A stretch of 5,803 nucleotides of DNA from assembly GCA_902495085.1 (NCBI GenBank), contig CABUWA010000124.1:1-5803 (forward strand), given 5' to 3'. The DNA comes from an uncultured Collinsella sp. (lineage in GTDB: Bacteria > Actinomycetota > Coriobacteriia > Coriobacteriales > Coriobacteriaceae). Position numbers and translations under genes: made by a program. The notes beneath the pieces were generated by a model. It ran no database searches. It was not told the origin of the DNA and was given only the letters and a program-made list of their open reading frames with translations. Below, piece after piece: positions 1 to 5,303 of the stretch (within the stretch, counting starts at the first letter, position 1; each line of letters starts with the position of its first letter).

Positions 1-335
1 GCGCTCACGTTGAACTGGTCGGCATATAGCTCCAGCCTTGTGTTATCCACCGAACCGTCGCGCTCCATATCGCGCGCTGCCTCTCCGGCAATCTCCATAA
101 CGCGTATCAGGTTTTTGGTCGTATAGGCGCTATTGAATGCATCGTAGGAAAGGCTCTGCGTCGCCACGTAATCGACAACGTCGGCAAAGCGCTGCTCGGC
201 TTGGGCCGTCATGTAACCGTAGCTCATCATGCCGGCAGCAAACGAGAGCACTATCCCCAGCAGAGCGACAAGGAGCCATGCCCCTGCCGAACGATTGCCC
301 CGCTCCTCTACGGCGTGGTCAGGCGCATCGATCAT
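1..335 (-). CDS. N-terminal part of a membrane-anchored sensor protein (probable histidine kinase or GGDEF/EAL protein), cut by the window edge
   Basis: The frame is open from an ATG at 335 to the window edge, giving 111 codons of an incomplete gene. A short charged cytoplasmic start (residues 1-16) is followed by one strong hydrophobic segment (about 17-41: AWLLVALLGIVLSFAAGMM). After it comes a hydrophilic, helix-prone stretch (about 42-111) that should lie outside the membrane. This layout is typical of the extracytoplasmic sensor part of Coriobacteriia hybrid histidine kinases and cyclic-di-GMP enzymes. No catalytic domain is in view, so the output is inferred from that layout only. The start is firm: GGAGG lies at 343-347 with a 7-base spacer, and the ATG overlaps the stop of the upstream solute-binding gene (ATGA, 335-332), implying translational coupling. 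The coupling suggests that the binding protein delivers a ligand signal to this sensor. A periplasmic helper of a transporter cannot be excluded. Confidence 0.8.
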   Translation of the reverse strand, partial: MIDAPDHAVEERGNRSAGAWLLVALLGIVLSFAAGMMSYGYMTAQAEQRFADVVDYVATQSLSYDAFNSAYTTKNLIRVMEIAGEAARDMERDGSVDNTRLELYADQFNVS

Positions 336-1201
336 GACAGGCCCTCCACATTCAAAAATGGCGAAGGGTCATCAAAGTACTTTGACACTAGGCGTTCCAT
401 GGTGCCATCGGCAAGCATTTCTTGGTAGGCATGAGTGAGCTTGACGTCGATGCCGCGCGTATCGTTGATATCGAAAGCGGTGCCCAAACCAACCTTTAGC
501 AGCGGCTCATCCAAAATGCGATATGTCACACCATAGTCTTTTTCGTAGGCGAGGAACGAGGACTCATGCGCGGCGATAGCGTCGACCAGGCCCTCGACGA
601 GCGCCGGGTTCAGATATGAACCGTCCGAAAAGCTGTAGAGCTCCTTGATCTGCGGAACGTTTTCATTTGTGCGATTGAGCAAAATGTCCTCGGGCTTGGT
701 GGTGGACTGAACCGCCACGATCTTATCCTCAAGATCGGCAAGCGTGTAGATATCGCTCTGGGGATCGACCGCGACCACCTGGCGGCTCGCGAGGTACGGG
801 CCGGCCCAACGATACTCGTTTTCGCGACCCGTCATGCTAAAGCTACCCATGACGCAATCGAGTTCGCCGCTCGCCAGCAGCTCTTTCTTCTTTTCCCAGT
901 CGATCAGCTGGTATTTTGGCTTGTAACCAATGCGGGCCAAAGCCTCGGTCAATATCTCAACATCCAGGCCAACAATATCGCCGTACTCGTCGGTATACAC
1001 AAACGGTGGATAGAGGTCGCTTCCGACGTTGAGCGTCTTAAGGTCGTCGTCCTTTACCTGCGTGGCGTCCGGGCCTTTTGATGCAGACACCGAGGCTCTG
1101 CCATTCGACCCGGAGCAGCCGGCTATCGCTACGACAAAGGCACTCGCCACTGCAAGCGCGACAAACAACGATATGGACACCGAGCGGCGAGGTCTTTTCA
1201 T
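332..1201 (-). CDS. Family-3 solute-binding lipoprotein (amino-acid-type), coupled to a sensor gene
   Basis: A 289-residue extracytoplasmic binding protein of the SBP_bac_3 type. Residues 1-28 form a lipoprotein signal: basic MKRPRR, a hydrophobic core, and the lipobox I26-A-G-C29, with C29 the likely lipidated residue. A low-complexity linker (30-55) leads to the binding fold (about 57-280). This starts with the first strand and ligand loop LNVGSDLYPPFVY (57-69). The family signature GSFSMTGREN (119-128) follows, where an Arg normally holds the ligand carboxylate, here probably R126; then comes the hinge region near AGPYLASRQVVAV. Family members bind polar amino acids or related small solutes; the exact ligand cannot be read. 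No permease or ATPase gene is adjacent. Instead the stop overlaps the ATG of a membrane sensor gene, so a sensing role is more likely than transport. The start at 1201 has GGAG 4 bases upstream and gives a complete signal peptide. Confidence 0.9.
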   Translation of the reverse strand: MKRPRRSVSISLFVALAVASAFVVAIAGCSGSNGRASVSASKGPDATQVKDDDLKTLNVGSDLYPPFVYTDEYGDIVGLDVEILTEALARIGYKPKYQLIDWEKKKELLASGELDCVMGSFSMTGRENEYRWAGPYLASRQVVAVDPQSDIYTLADLEDKIVAVQSTTKPEDILLNRTNENVPQIKELYSFSDGSYLNPALVEGLVDAIAAHESSFLAYEKDYGVTYRILDEPLLKVGLGTAFDINDTRGIDVKLTHAYQEMLADGTMERLVSKYFDDPSPFLNVEGLS

Positions 1202-1243
1202 CGAGCTCCAGAAGATCCTGTTTACAGACTGAAATGGCTAAAG

Positions 1244-1275
1244 ATAATACCAAACGAAACCACTCGAGCGTCCAA
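1244..1275 (-). promoter_or_regulatory. Extended -10 promoter for the solute-binding/sensor pair
   Basis: On the minus strand TGG-TATTAT (1252-1244) matches an extended -10 box (TGn then 5 of 6 of TATAAT). A TTGGAC that resembles a -35 box sits at 1275-1270, but its 20-base spacing is long, so the extended -10 would carry most of the strength. The predicted start near 1237 leaves an untranslated leader of about 35 bases before the ATG at 1201. It lies in the only sizeable gap upstream of the pair. Confidence 0.45.
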
Positions 1276-1296
1276 TGGTTACAGACGTTTTACCAT

Positions 1297-1332
1297 GCGG
1301 GGCCTTCCAGCCGACTTGGCAGAAGGCCCTGC
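1297..1332 (-). terminator. Hairpin after the MalY/PatB-like gene, possible weak terminator
   Basis: The arms 1297-1307 and 1322-1332 pair over 11 positions with one mismatch (core GGGCCTTC/GAAGGCCC). The 14-base loop can add a GCC/GGC pairing. It sits 13 bases after the stop of the minus-strand lyase gene and before the next promoter, where a terminator is expected. There is no T-run on either side, so a classic intrinsic terminator is not supported. It may instead be an RNA 3'-end stabiliser or a Rho-assisted pause site. Confidence 0.35.
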
Positions 1333-1345
1333 ATTCAGCGCACAC

Positions 1346-2560
1346 TTACCGCGTATTAAAAACGTAGCGGTCCAGGCGGTCGCACGCTTCCCTTACGCGC
1401 GAAGGCGGCAGCGCCAGATTCACGCGAATGTGGCAGGGCCCGTGGAACGGACGGCCGTCCTGATACCCCACGCCCACGCGCGCCCCCTCGTCGAGCAGCC
1501 ACTGAATATCGCGGCCATGCTCGCGGCACCACTCGGTGCAGTCCAGAAACACCATGTACGTGCCCTGCGGACGCGAATAAGACACGCCCTCAAAATGCTC
1601 ATCCACGTAATCGCAGAAGTACTCGATATTGCCGGCAAGCACCTGGTTGAGCTCGTCCACCCACTCGTAGCCCTGCGGCTGGTAGGCACCGATAAGCGCA
1701 TGCATGGAGAGGACGTTCATCTCGTTGTAGTGAGTCTTGTTGGACACGGCGCACACGCGATCGCGCAGTGTCTCGTTGTAGATAATGTGGTAGCTGCCGA
1801 CCAGACCCGCCAGGTTAAACGTCTTGCTCGGCGCATAGAGGGCAACCGTGCGCATGCGGGCATCCTCGCTCACCGACTGCGTCGGGATATGCTTGTGTCC
1901 CGGCAGGATGATATCGGACCAAATCTCGTCCGAGATCACCACGCAATCGTGCTGGCGATAGATGTCCATGGCGCGCTCGATCTCATCGCGCTCCCATACG
2001 CGGCCGCAGGGATTGTGCGGCGAGCAGAACACCGCGGCATGGATGTGGTTTTGGGCGAGCTTATACTCCATGTCCTCAAAGTCCATACGCCACACGCCTT
2101 GGTCGTCGAGCTTAAGCGGGCTGTGGACAATGCGATAGCCCGCGGCTTCGATGGACTTGGTAAAGCCGATGTAGGTAGGGCTGTGGACCAGCACCGCATC
2201 GCCCGGCTGGACATACGCGCGCAGAGTCGACACGACACCGCCCAGCACGCCGTTTTCGTAGCCGATATGCTCCGGCGCCAAGCCCTCAACGCCGTTGCGG
2301 CGGCTCTGCCATTCGATGATGCGGTCGAAATACTCGGGGCGCGGATTGAAATAGCCAAACATGGGGTGCTGGGCACGCTGAATGATGTGTTCCTGGACCG
2401 TGGGCACCGTGGCAAAATTCATGTCGGCCACCCACATGGGAATGCGGTCGAAGCTCTCATCGGGTGCGTTCGGAGCCATACCGGGGATCTCGCCCCAGGA
2501 GTCAACGGCGATGGAATCCATGCCGTGGCGGTCGATAAGCGAGCTAAAGTCGTATTTCAT
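1346..2560 (-). CDS. MalY/PatB family PLP-dependent cystathionine beta-lyase (C-S lyase/aminotransferase fold)
   Basis: A 404-residue fold-type I pyridoxal-phosphate enzyme, cytoplasmic, of the usual MalY/PatB length. Such enzymes cleave carbon-sulfur bonds of cystathionine or cysteine-type substrates, giving homocysteine or sulfide, pyruvate and ammonia. From the chosen start, the family signature PMWVADMNF is at 41-49 and the SPHNPCGR cofactor-site motif at 180-187. SDEIW, whose Asp contacts the pyridine ring, begins at 210. The Schiff-base lysine is K246 in APSKTFNLAG, and a C-terminal RVNLALP (379-385) supplies the Arg that holds the substrate carboxylate. An in-frame ATG at 2629 would add 23 residues. 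The ATG at 2560 is preferred because GGGAG lies 6 bases upstream, family homology begins here (MKYDFSSLIDRHG), and the upstream ATG has no ribosome site. It lies 111 bases after trmO on the same strand and may be cotranscribed. Substrate preference and any MalY-like regulatory role cannot be read from sequence. Confidence 0.92.
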   Translation of the reverse strand: MKYDFSSLIDRHGMDSIAVDSWGEIPGMAPNAPDESFDRIPMWVADMNFATVPTVQEHIIQRAQHPMFGYFNPRPEYFDRIIEWQSRRNGVEGLAPEHIGYENGVLGGVVSTLRAYVQPGDAVLVHSPTYIGFTKSIEAAGYRIVHSPLKLDDQGVWRMDFEDMEYKLAQNHIHAAVFCSPHNPCGRVWERDEIERAMDIYRQHDCVVISDEIWSDIILPGHKHIPTQSVSEDARMRTVALYAPSKTFNLAGLVGSYHIIYNETLRDRVCAVSNKTHYNEMNVLSMHALIGAYQPQGYEWVDELNQVLAGNIEYFCDYVDEHFEGVSYSRPQGTYMVFLDCTEWCREHGRDIQWLLDEGARVGVGYQDGRPFHGPCHIRVNLALPPSRVREACDRLDRYVFNTR

Positions 2561-2566
2561 GCTGAA

Positions 2567-2571
2567 CTCCC
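2567..2571 (-). promoter_or_regulatory. Ribosome binding site that decides the lyase start
   Basis: GGGAG on the minus strand, 6 bases before the ATG at 2560. The longer in-frame start at 2629 is preceded by pyrimidine- and C-rich sequence with no such site. Confidence 0.7.
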
Positions 2572-2671
2572 GTGCAAAGTGATTGTTTTGGTAGGCGTTA
2601 TTGTCCACCAGCACGGGCGATTTTGGCATGGGGTTTGGCGCTTAATTTGACGGGTGCGGACGAATGGCTGG

Positions 2672-3418
2672 TTAGTCTTGCGCGTCGTTGACGGCGACCA
2701 CGGTTAGCTGGGTTTTATCGACCGTAAAAGATATGTCGAGCCCGGCATAGGCCAGATGATAGACGCGGTTTGGCTCGTGCTTGCTGCCCGCGCGGCGCGG
2801 GTCTTGGCGCAGGACCTCGACCAGGCCGGGGAGCTTTGCGCTTGGGACTGTGTCTTGAAGCGCTTGCGGGAACTCGACGTCGAGCTCTTGCCACGGGGCG
2901 TCCTCAATCCAGCCGCCCGTTGCATCCGGGTGGCAGTCTGCAAACGGAATGTAGGGCTTAATGTCGTAGATGGGCGTGCCGTCGCGTAGATCGGCCCCCA
3001 GCACATGGATGATGGGGCCATCGTCGGTAAGCTCCACGCGGTCGAGCTTGACGCAGGTGAGCCCGATGGGATTCGGGCGAAACGGACTGCGCGTGGCAAA
3101 CACTCCCACGCGCTCGGCTCCACCTAGACGCGGCGGACGCACGGTTTTCGACCATTTTGCATTGGTGCCGGACCTGTCCTGCGACTTGGCATCGGCAGCT
3201 ATGTCCTTAGCCGTGCCGCCGGGCGTGCCGTTTTCGAAGCGCCACAGCAGCCATAGGTGAGAGAAGGAGTCCAGACCCTCAACCGCTGCATTGGAGGCAA
3301 ATTCCGGCTCAAAGACGATGCGCCCCTGCAGATGGGGCGCCAAAAAGCTGTTGCGCGGAATGCCGAACTTCTGCGGCAGGTCGGTATGTATGTGTGCAAT
3401 AGGTTCCATGCCGGTCAT
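2672..3418 (-). CDS. trmO: tRNA (N6-threonylcarbamoyladenosine(37)-N6)-methyltransferase TrmO (TsaA/YaeB family)
   Basis: A 248-residue protein of the TsaA/TrmO family, which uses S-adenosylmethionine to methylate t6A37 to m6t6A in tRNA-Thr, aiding ACY decoding. The N-terminal beta-barrel domain covers about residues 4-165. Its family signatures are KFGIPRN (17-23), DSFSHLWLLWRF (50-61), the highly conserved VGVFATRSPFRPNPIGL (104-120) and DGTPIYDIKPYIP (146-158). The C-terminal TrmO-specific domain (about 175-240) contains the QDPRR and RVYHL elements. Length matches the roughly 235-residue E. coli protein. Two near starts exist, ATG 3418 and ATG 3409 (MEPIAH); neither has a clear ribosome site and 3418 is only a mild preference. 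The frame stays open far upstream without a start that fits the family, an artefact of the divergent gene opposite. It is transcribed divergently from the XRE/TipAS regulator. Confidence 0.92.
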   Translation of the reverse strand: MTGMEPIAHIHTDLPQKFGIPRNSFLAPHLQGRIVFEPEFASNAAVEGLDSFSHLWLLWRFENGTPGGTAKDIAADAKSQDRSGTNAKWSKTVRPPRLGGAERVGVFATRSPFRPNPIGLTCVKLDRVELTDDGPIIHVLGADLRDGTPIYDIKPYIPFADCHPDATGGWIEDAPWQELDVEFPQALQDTVPSAKLPGLVEVLRQDPRRAGSKHEPNRVYHLAYAGLDISFTVDKTQLTVVAVNDAQD

Positions 3419-3451
3419 TGTACGGCATGGAGGCGTGGGGCGTTGCGCGCA

Positions 3452-3480
3452 ATTCTTCGCCGCGGTCTCCCGTCGTGCAA
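3452..3480 (-). promoter_or_regulatory. Candidate trmO promoter
   Basis: On the minus strand TTGCAC (3480-3475) and AAGAAT (3457-3452) are separated by exactly 17 bases. Neither box is a strong match (3 of 6 and 4 of 6). Transcription would begin near 3445, leaving a leader of about 27 bases. The -35 box overlaps the left half of the palindrome at 3477-3491. Confidence 0.35.
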
Positions 3481-3491
3481 CCAACGGTTGC
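3477..3491. promoter_or_regulatory. Palindromic operator candidate between divergent promoters
   Basis: GCAACC-AAC-GGTTGC is a perfect 6-bp inverted repeat with a 3-base centre. It overlaps the proposed trmO -35 box and ends directly before the -35 box of the XRE/TipAS regulator. A dimeric helix-turn-helix protein bound here could control both. Autoregulation by the adjacent regulator is an inference from position only. Confidence 0.4.
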
Positions 3492-3520
3492 TTGGAAGGG
3501 CGCCTGCCGCCGCGTATGCT
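3492..3520 (+). promoter_or_regulatory. Promoter of the XRE/zinc-ribbon/TipAS regulator
   Basis: TTGGAA (3492-3497), a 17-base spacer, and TATGCT (3515-3520) form a plausible sigma-70-type promoter. The predicted start near 3527 lies just before the ribosome site AAAGGAG (3539-3545) and the ATG at 3551. Confidence 0.55.
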
Positions 3521-3550
3521 TAAGCCATCAACCAGCAGAAAGGAGCCGTT

Positions 3551-4378
3551 ATGGCCTTTGCAGAAAAGCTCATTGCCATCCGTCGCGCCCATCACCTTAC
3601 CCAAGAGCAGCTCGCCGCCAAGCTCTTCGTCACACGCCAAGCCGTCAGCCGTTGGGAGCGCGACGAGGTCACCCCGGGCATCGACATGATGAAGCTCATT
3701 GCCGCCGTAACCGGCGAGCCCCTGTCTCATCTGCTCGAAATGCCCGAGCACTATTGTCAGAGCTGCGGCATGATACTCACGCCCAACGACTGCGGCACCG
3801 ACGCCGCGGGCGCCACGACCGACCATTACTGCAAGTGGTGCTACGACCACGGCAAGTACACCTACGACACCACGATGGAGGCGATGATCGAGGACTGTGC
3901 CCCGCGGCTGGTGCAAAACACCGGCATGTCGCTCGACGAAGCCGTCTCGCTCATGGGCGCCGTCCTGCCGCAACTGGAGCGCTGGCGCGCCGTGCAAGAA
4001 AACGAGGAGCGCTACGGTGCCGAAGCCCGGGTGCGCTATGGCGATGAGGCTATCGATGCAGCAAACGAAACGCTACTGGACATGGATCCTCAGACATGGA
4101 ACGACATGAAGGAACTTGAACGCGCTGTTCTGGGCCAGCTTTCGATTGCCATGGGCATTGGCGACCCAGAGAGCAACGAGGCTCGCAAGCTCGTCGCGAT
4201 GCATCGTCGTTGGATTGGTCTCAACTGGGGACACGAACCCCAAGACGAAGCATACCTGGGCCTCGCCCACGGCTATCTTGCCGATCGGCGTTTTATCGAC
4301 TACTACGACAAGCCCTGTGGCACCGGAGCCACGGCGTTTCTGGTACAGGCCATCGAGTCGTCGTTGACGCGCGCATAG
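3551..4378 (+). CDS. XRE-family regulator fused to a zinc ribbon and a TipAS-like antibiotic-recognition domain
   Basis: A 275-residue, probably cytoplasmic protein with three parts. Residues 3-62 are an XRE/Cro-type helix-turn-helix (LTQEQLAAKLFVTRQAVSRWE, recognition helix near 28-38). Residues 67-105 are a putative zinc ribbon: C69-x2-C72, C81, and C94-x2-C97, with the YCQSCGM start typical of this small domain. From about 155 to 272 the helical pattern fits TipAS, the thiopeptide-binding domain of TipA, with W183 in the early helix, an RKLVAMHRRWI helix (212-222), the ADRRFIDYYDK segment (244-254) and a terminal TAFLVQAIESS helix. TipA itself carries a MerR-type DNA-binding domain, so the XRE version is a domain swap. 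The likely role is a ligand-responsive regulator of drug defence or stress, possibly autoregulated through the palindrome just upstream; the ligand is unknown. AAAGGAG lies 5 bases before the ATG. A glutaredoxin gene follows after 51 bases. Confidence 0.85.
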   Translation: MAFAEKLIAIRRAHHLTQEQLAAKLFVTRQAVSRWERDEVTPGIDMMKLIAAVTGEPLSHLLEMPEHYCQSCGMILTPNDCGTDAAGATTDHYCKWCYDHGKYTYDTTMEAMIEDCAPRLVQNTGMSLDEAVSLMGAVLPQLERWRAVQENEERYGAEARVRYGDEAIDAANETLLDMDPQTWNDMKELERAVLGQLSIAMGIGDPESNEARKLVAMHRRWIGLNWGHEPQDEAYLGLAHGYLADRRFIDYYDKPCGTGATAFLVQAIESSLTRA

Positions 4379-4429
4379 ACTGCGGCGGCTTTGGGTATTT
4401 CAATCAAAACCGCAACCGATTGGAGACCT

Positions 4430-4675
4430 ATGGCTACTAATCATGAGCTCGCGCTGTTCGTTATGACCGGCTGCCCGTATTGCTTAAAGGTCAAGCGTTT
4501 CCTTGCCGATAACGGCGTGACCATTCCCGAGCGCAATATCTCGACCGATACCGAAGCCGAGCAGACACTCATCGCCGTCGGCGGAAAGCGCCAGGTTCCC
4601 TGCCTGTTCATCGACGGAAAGCCGCTCTACGAGTCGAGCGACATCATCGCATGGGTACAGAAGAACCTGCTCTAG
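4430..4675 (+). CDS. Glutaredoxin (CPYC dithiol type)
   Basis: An 81-residue thioredoxin-fold protein of usual bacterial glutaredoxin size. It reduces disulfides, or takes electrons from glutathione or a related low-molecular-weight thiol system, in the cytoplasm. The active site C15-P-Y-C18 follows the first beta strand (LALFVMTG). The cis-proline motif QVP has P57, and the ESSDIIAWV segment (68-76) is the usual contact for the thiol substrate. An in-frame TTG at 4391 would extend it by 13 residues. The ATG at 4430 is chosen because GGAG lies 4 bases upstream (4422-4425) and the fold starts just after. It lies 51 bases downstream of the zinc-ribbon regulator on the same strand with no terminator between, so cotranscription and a shared redox or stress role are plausible. 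A NrdH-type redoxin is the alternative, but CPYC with this C-terminus fits either family. Confidence 0.9.
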   Translation: MATNHELALFVMTGCPYCLKVKRFLADNGVTIPERNISTDTEAEQTLIAVGGKRQVPCLFIDGKPLYESSDIIAWVQKNLL

Positions 4676-4722
4676 TACGCGCATCCCGTCCGTCCAAGGC
4701 CCCACCCCATACGGCCTGAACA

Positions 4723-4784
4723 TGTACACCAGCATCCAAAGTCGACATTTTTCGACATCTTTGGATGCTGGTGTACAGTTTTTT
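4723..4784 (+). terminator. Intrinsic terminator with a 19-bp perfect stem
   Basis: The arms TGTACACCAGCATCCAAAG (4723-4741) and its exact complement (4759-4777) enclose a 17-base loop. TTTTTT follows at 4779-4784. It lies 47 bases after the glutaredoxin stop and would end the regulator-glutaredoxin transcript. The stem is much longer and less GC-rich than usual. The loop holds a direct repeat, TCGACAT twice with TTT between (4742-4758). No T-run follows on the other strand, so it acts only rightward. Confidence 0.8.
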
Positions 4785-4801
4785 GCAGAGGTAGTCATTG
4801 G

Positions 4802-4821
4802 GGACGTTCTTAAATGACTAG
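4802..4821 (+). repeat. 20-bp direct repeat, left copy
   Basis: GGACGTTCTTAAATGACTAG. The same 20-mer recurs at 5169-5188 in the same orientation with only two changes (AA to GT in the centre). A weaker third copy (about 14 of 20 positions) may be present at 5138-5157. Confidence 0.8.
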
Positions 4822-4878
4822 TTGTTTGAGATGGCCTTTGGATTATGGCTGTTTGACGCCTCTGGAAAGGGTTTCCGA

Positions 4879-4920
4879 GAGGGCTGTGGTCAAAAAAGGG
4901 CAAATATGAGTACTGCTACC
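4879..4920 (+). repeat. Inverted repeat, left arm (42 bp)
   Basis: Pairs with the arm at 5081-5122: 37 of 42 positions are complementary, including an unbroken 21-bp core at 4895-4915 containing GGGCAAATATGAGTACTG. The 160-base spacer holds further hairpins. Changes lie outside the core, as expected for two old copies of one repeat inserted in opposite orientation or for a long RNA stem. Confidence 0.85.
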
Positions 4921-4933
4921 TGTTTAGTAGCAG
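4913..4933 (+). repeat. Hairpin at the inner end of the left arm
   Basis: CTGCTAC (4913-4919) pairs perfectly with GTAGCAG (4927-4933) around a 7-base loop. It follows directly on the 21-bp repeat core and overlaps its last three bases. Confidence 0.5.
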
Positions 4934-4970
4934 CGATTTTGATCACTTCAGGAACTATTCAACGTTCCAC

Positions 4971-4984
4971 TCGTCCGCAGACGA
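4971..4984 (+). repeat. Small hairpin TCGTC/GACGA
   Basis: A perfect 5-bp stem (4971-4975 with 4980-4984) closes a CGCA tetraloop. A neighbouring GGAAC/GTTCC pairing (4951-4955 with 4964-4968) lies just before it. Each is weak alone; they matter as part of the run of hairpins between the long inverted arms. Confidence 0.35.
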
Positions 4985-5013
4985 CGTTATTTCTCCTCAT
5001 ATGTTCAATAAAC

Positions 5014-5050
5014 GTAGCTCCTAATGGGAACAAATCTCATCAGGAGCTAC
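5014..5050 (+). repeat. Stable hairpin GTAGCTCCT/AGGAGCTAC
   Basis: A perfect 9-bp stem (5014-5022 with 5042-5050) continues inward past one mismatch with ATG/CAT, a G-T pair and GA/TC, leaving an ACAAA loop. No T-run follows on either strand, so it is not an obvious terminator. It sits near the centre of the MITE-like element. Confidence 0.55.
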
Positions 5051-5080
5051 TATTTATAGCAAAATAAATGCAACCATAAT

Positions 5081-5122
5081 GGCAACAGTACTCATATTTG
5101 CCCTTTATTGACCACGACCCTC
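5081..5122 (-). repeat. Inverted repeat, right arm (42 bp)
   Basis: Complement of 4879-4920 with five mismatches. The 21-bp identical core is at 5086-5106. Inside this arm, CCAT/ATGG near 5073-5082 offers a weaker version of the hairpin seen beside the left arm. Confidence 0.85.
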
Positions 5123-5168
5123 CAGAATAGTCGCTGAGAACGATACTAAATGACAAAATCCGGCACTT

Positions 5169-5188
5169 GGACGTTCTTGTATGACTAG
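5169..5188 (+). repeat. 20-bp direct repeat, right copy
   Basis: GGACGTTCTTGTATGACTAG, two differences from the copy at 4802-4821. Its last three bases overlap the stem of the right terminal hairpin of the MITE-like element. Confidence 0.8.
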
Positions 5189-5216
5189 CCATTGAAGGAC
5201 ACCCAACGACTACTCC

Positions 5217-5243
5217 AATTCGCGACACACTGTGTCGCGAATT
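5217..5243. repeat. 27-bp palindrome with 13-bp perfect arms
   Basis: AATTCGCGACACA, a single central C, then its exact complement to 5243. It lies 3 bases outside the MITE-like element and inside the HipA-like fragment. It could be a protein-binding site, a very tight hairpin (too tight to form without opening the centre), or a recombination scar. No T-run follows, so it is not a terminator. Confidence 0.85.
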
Positions 5244-5303
5244 AAGCTGGTCCCACTATCGAAGACCGGTGAGAGCTCCTGCCCAGAATCTCGATAGCTT
5301 AAT
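5241..5303. repeat. Two-part stem ATTAAGCT/AGCTTAAT with inner ATCGA/TCGAT
   Basis: ATTAAGCT (5241-5248) pairs with AGCTTAAT (5296-5303). After a 9-base bulge on the left side, ATCGA (5258-5262) pairs with TCGAT (5291-5295), giving 13 base pairs. It shares its first bases with the 27-bp palindrome. From 5304 to 5435 I see no gene; the only other structure is AATGAGCAT/ATGCTCATT (5327-5335 with 5378-5386). Confidence 0.4.

Larger units (their letters stand above)
4791..5213. mobile_element. Putative MITE-like non-autonomous element, 423 bp
   Basis: The two ends read inward as GTAGTCATTGGG (4791 rightward) and GTAGTCGTTGGG (5213 leftward), so they form terminal inverted repeats with one mismatch in 12. 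Each end folds into a hairpin. On the left TAGTCATT/AATGACTA (4792-4799 with 4813-4820) is perfect. On the right TAGCCATT/AACGACTA (5186-5193 with 5205-5212) pairs with G-T wobbles. The interior has no convincing gene, is AT-richer than the flanking genes and holds a 42-bp-arm inverted repeat and several hairpins. No target-site duplication is evident in the flanking bases. It could be a MITE, a solo remnant of an IS200/IS605-like element whose hairpin ends are recognised, or a structured RNA locus. The family cannot be named from this window. Confidence 0.45.

Noticed and set aside
2561..2629. 23-residue N-terminal extension of the lyase from ATG 2629
   Set aside because: No ribosome site precedes 2629, while a good one precedes 2560 where family homology begins. 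It cannot be fully excluded.
1295..2650. 451-codon plus-strand reading frame opposite the MalY/PatB-like gene
   Set aside because: It is the antisense shadow of a GC-rich gene with full family motifs. Its protein has Val/Ala/His-rich low-information composition and no domain pattern.
3419..3997. N-terminal 193-codon extension of trmO on the minus strand
   Set aside because: It lies antisense to the XRE/TipAS regulator, shows no family similarity, and TrmO homology starts near 3409-3418.
4822..5067. 81-codon plus-strand frame inside the repeat island
   Set aside because: It starts with TTG, lacks a ribosome site, runs through inverted-repeat sequence and shows no recognisable domain.
5040..5228. 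62-codon minus-strand frame inside the repeat island
   Set aside because: It spans the right repeat arm and terminal hairpin; composition follows the repeats and no ribosome site or domain is seen.
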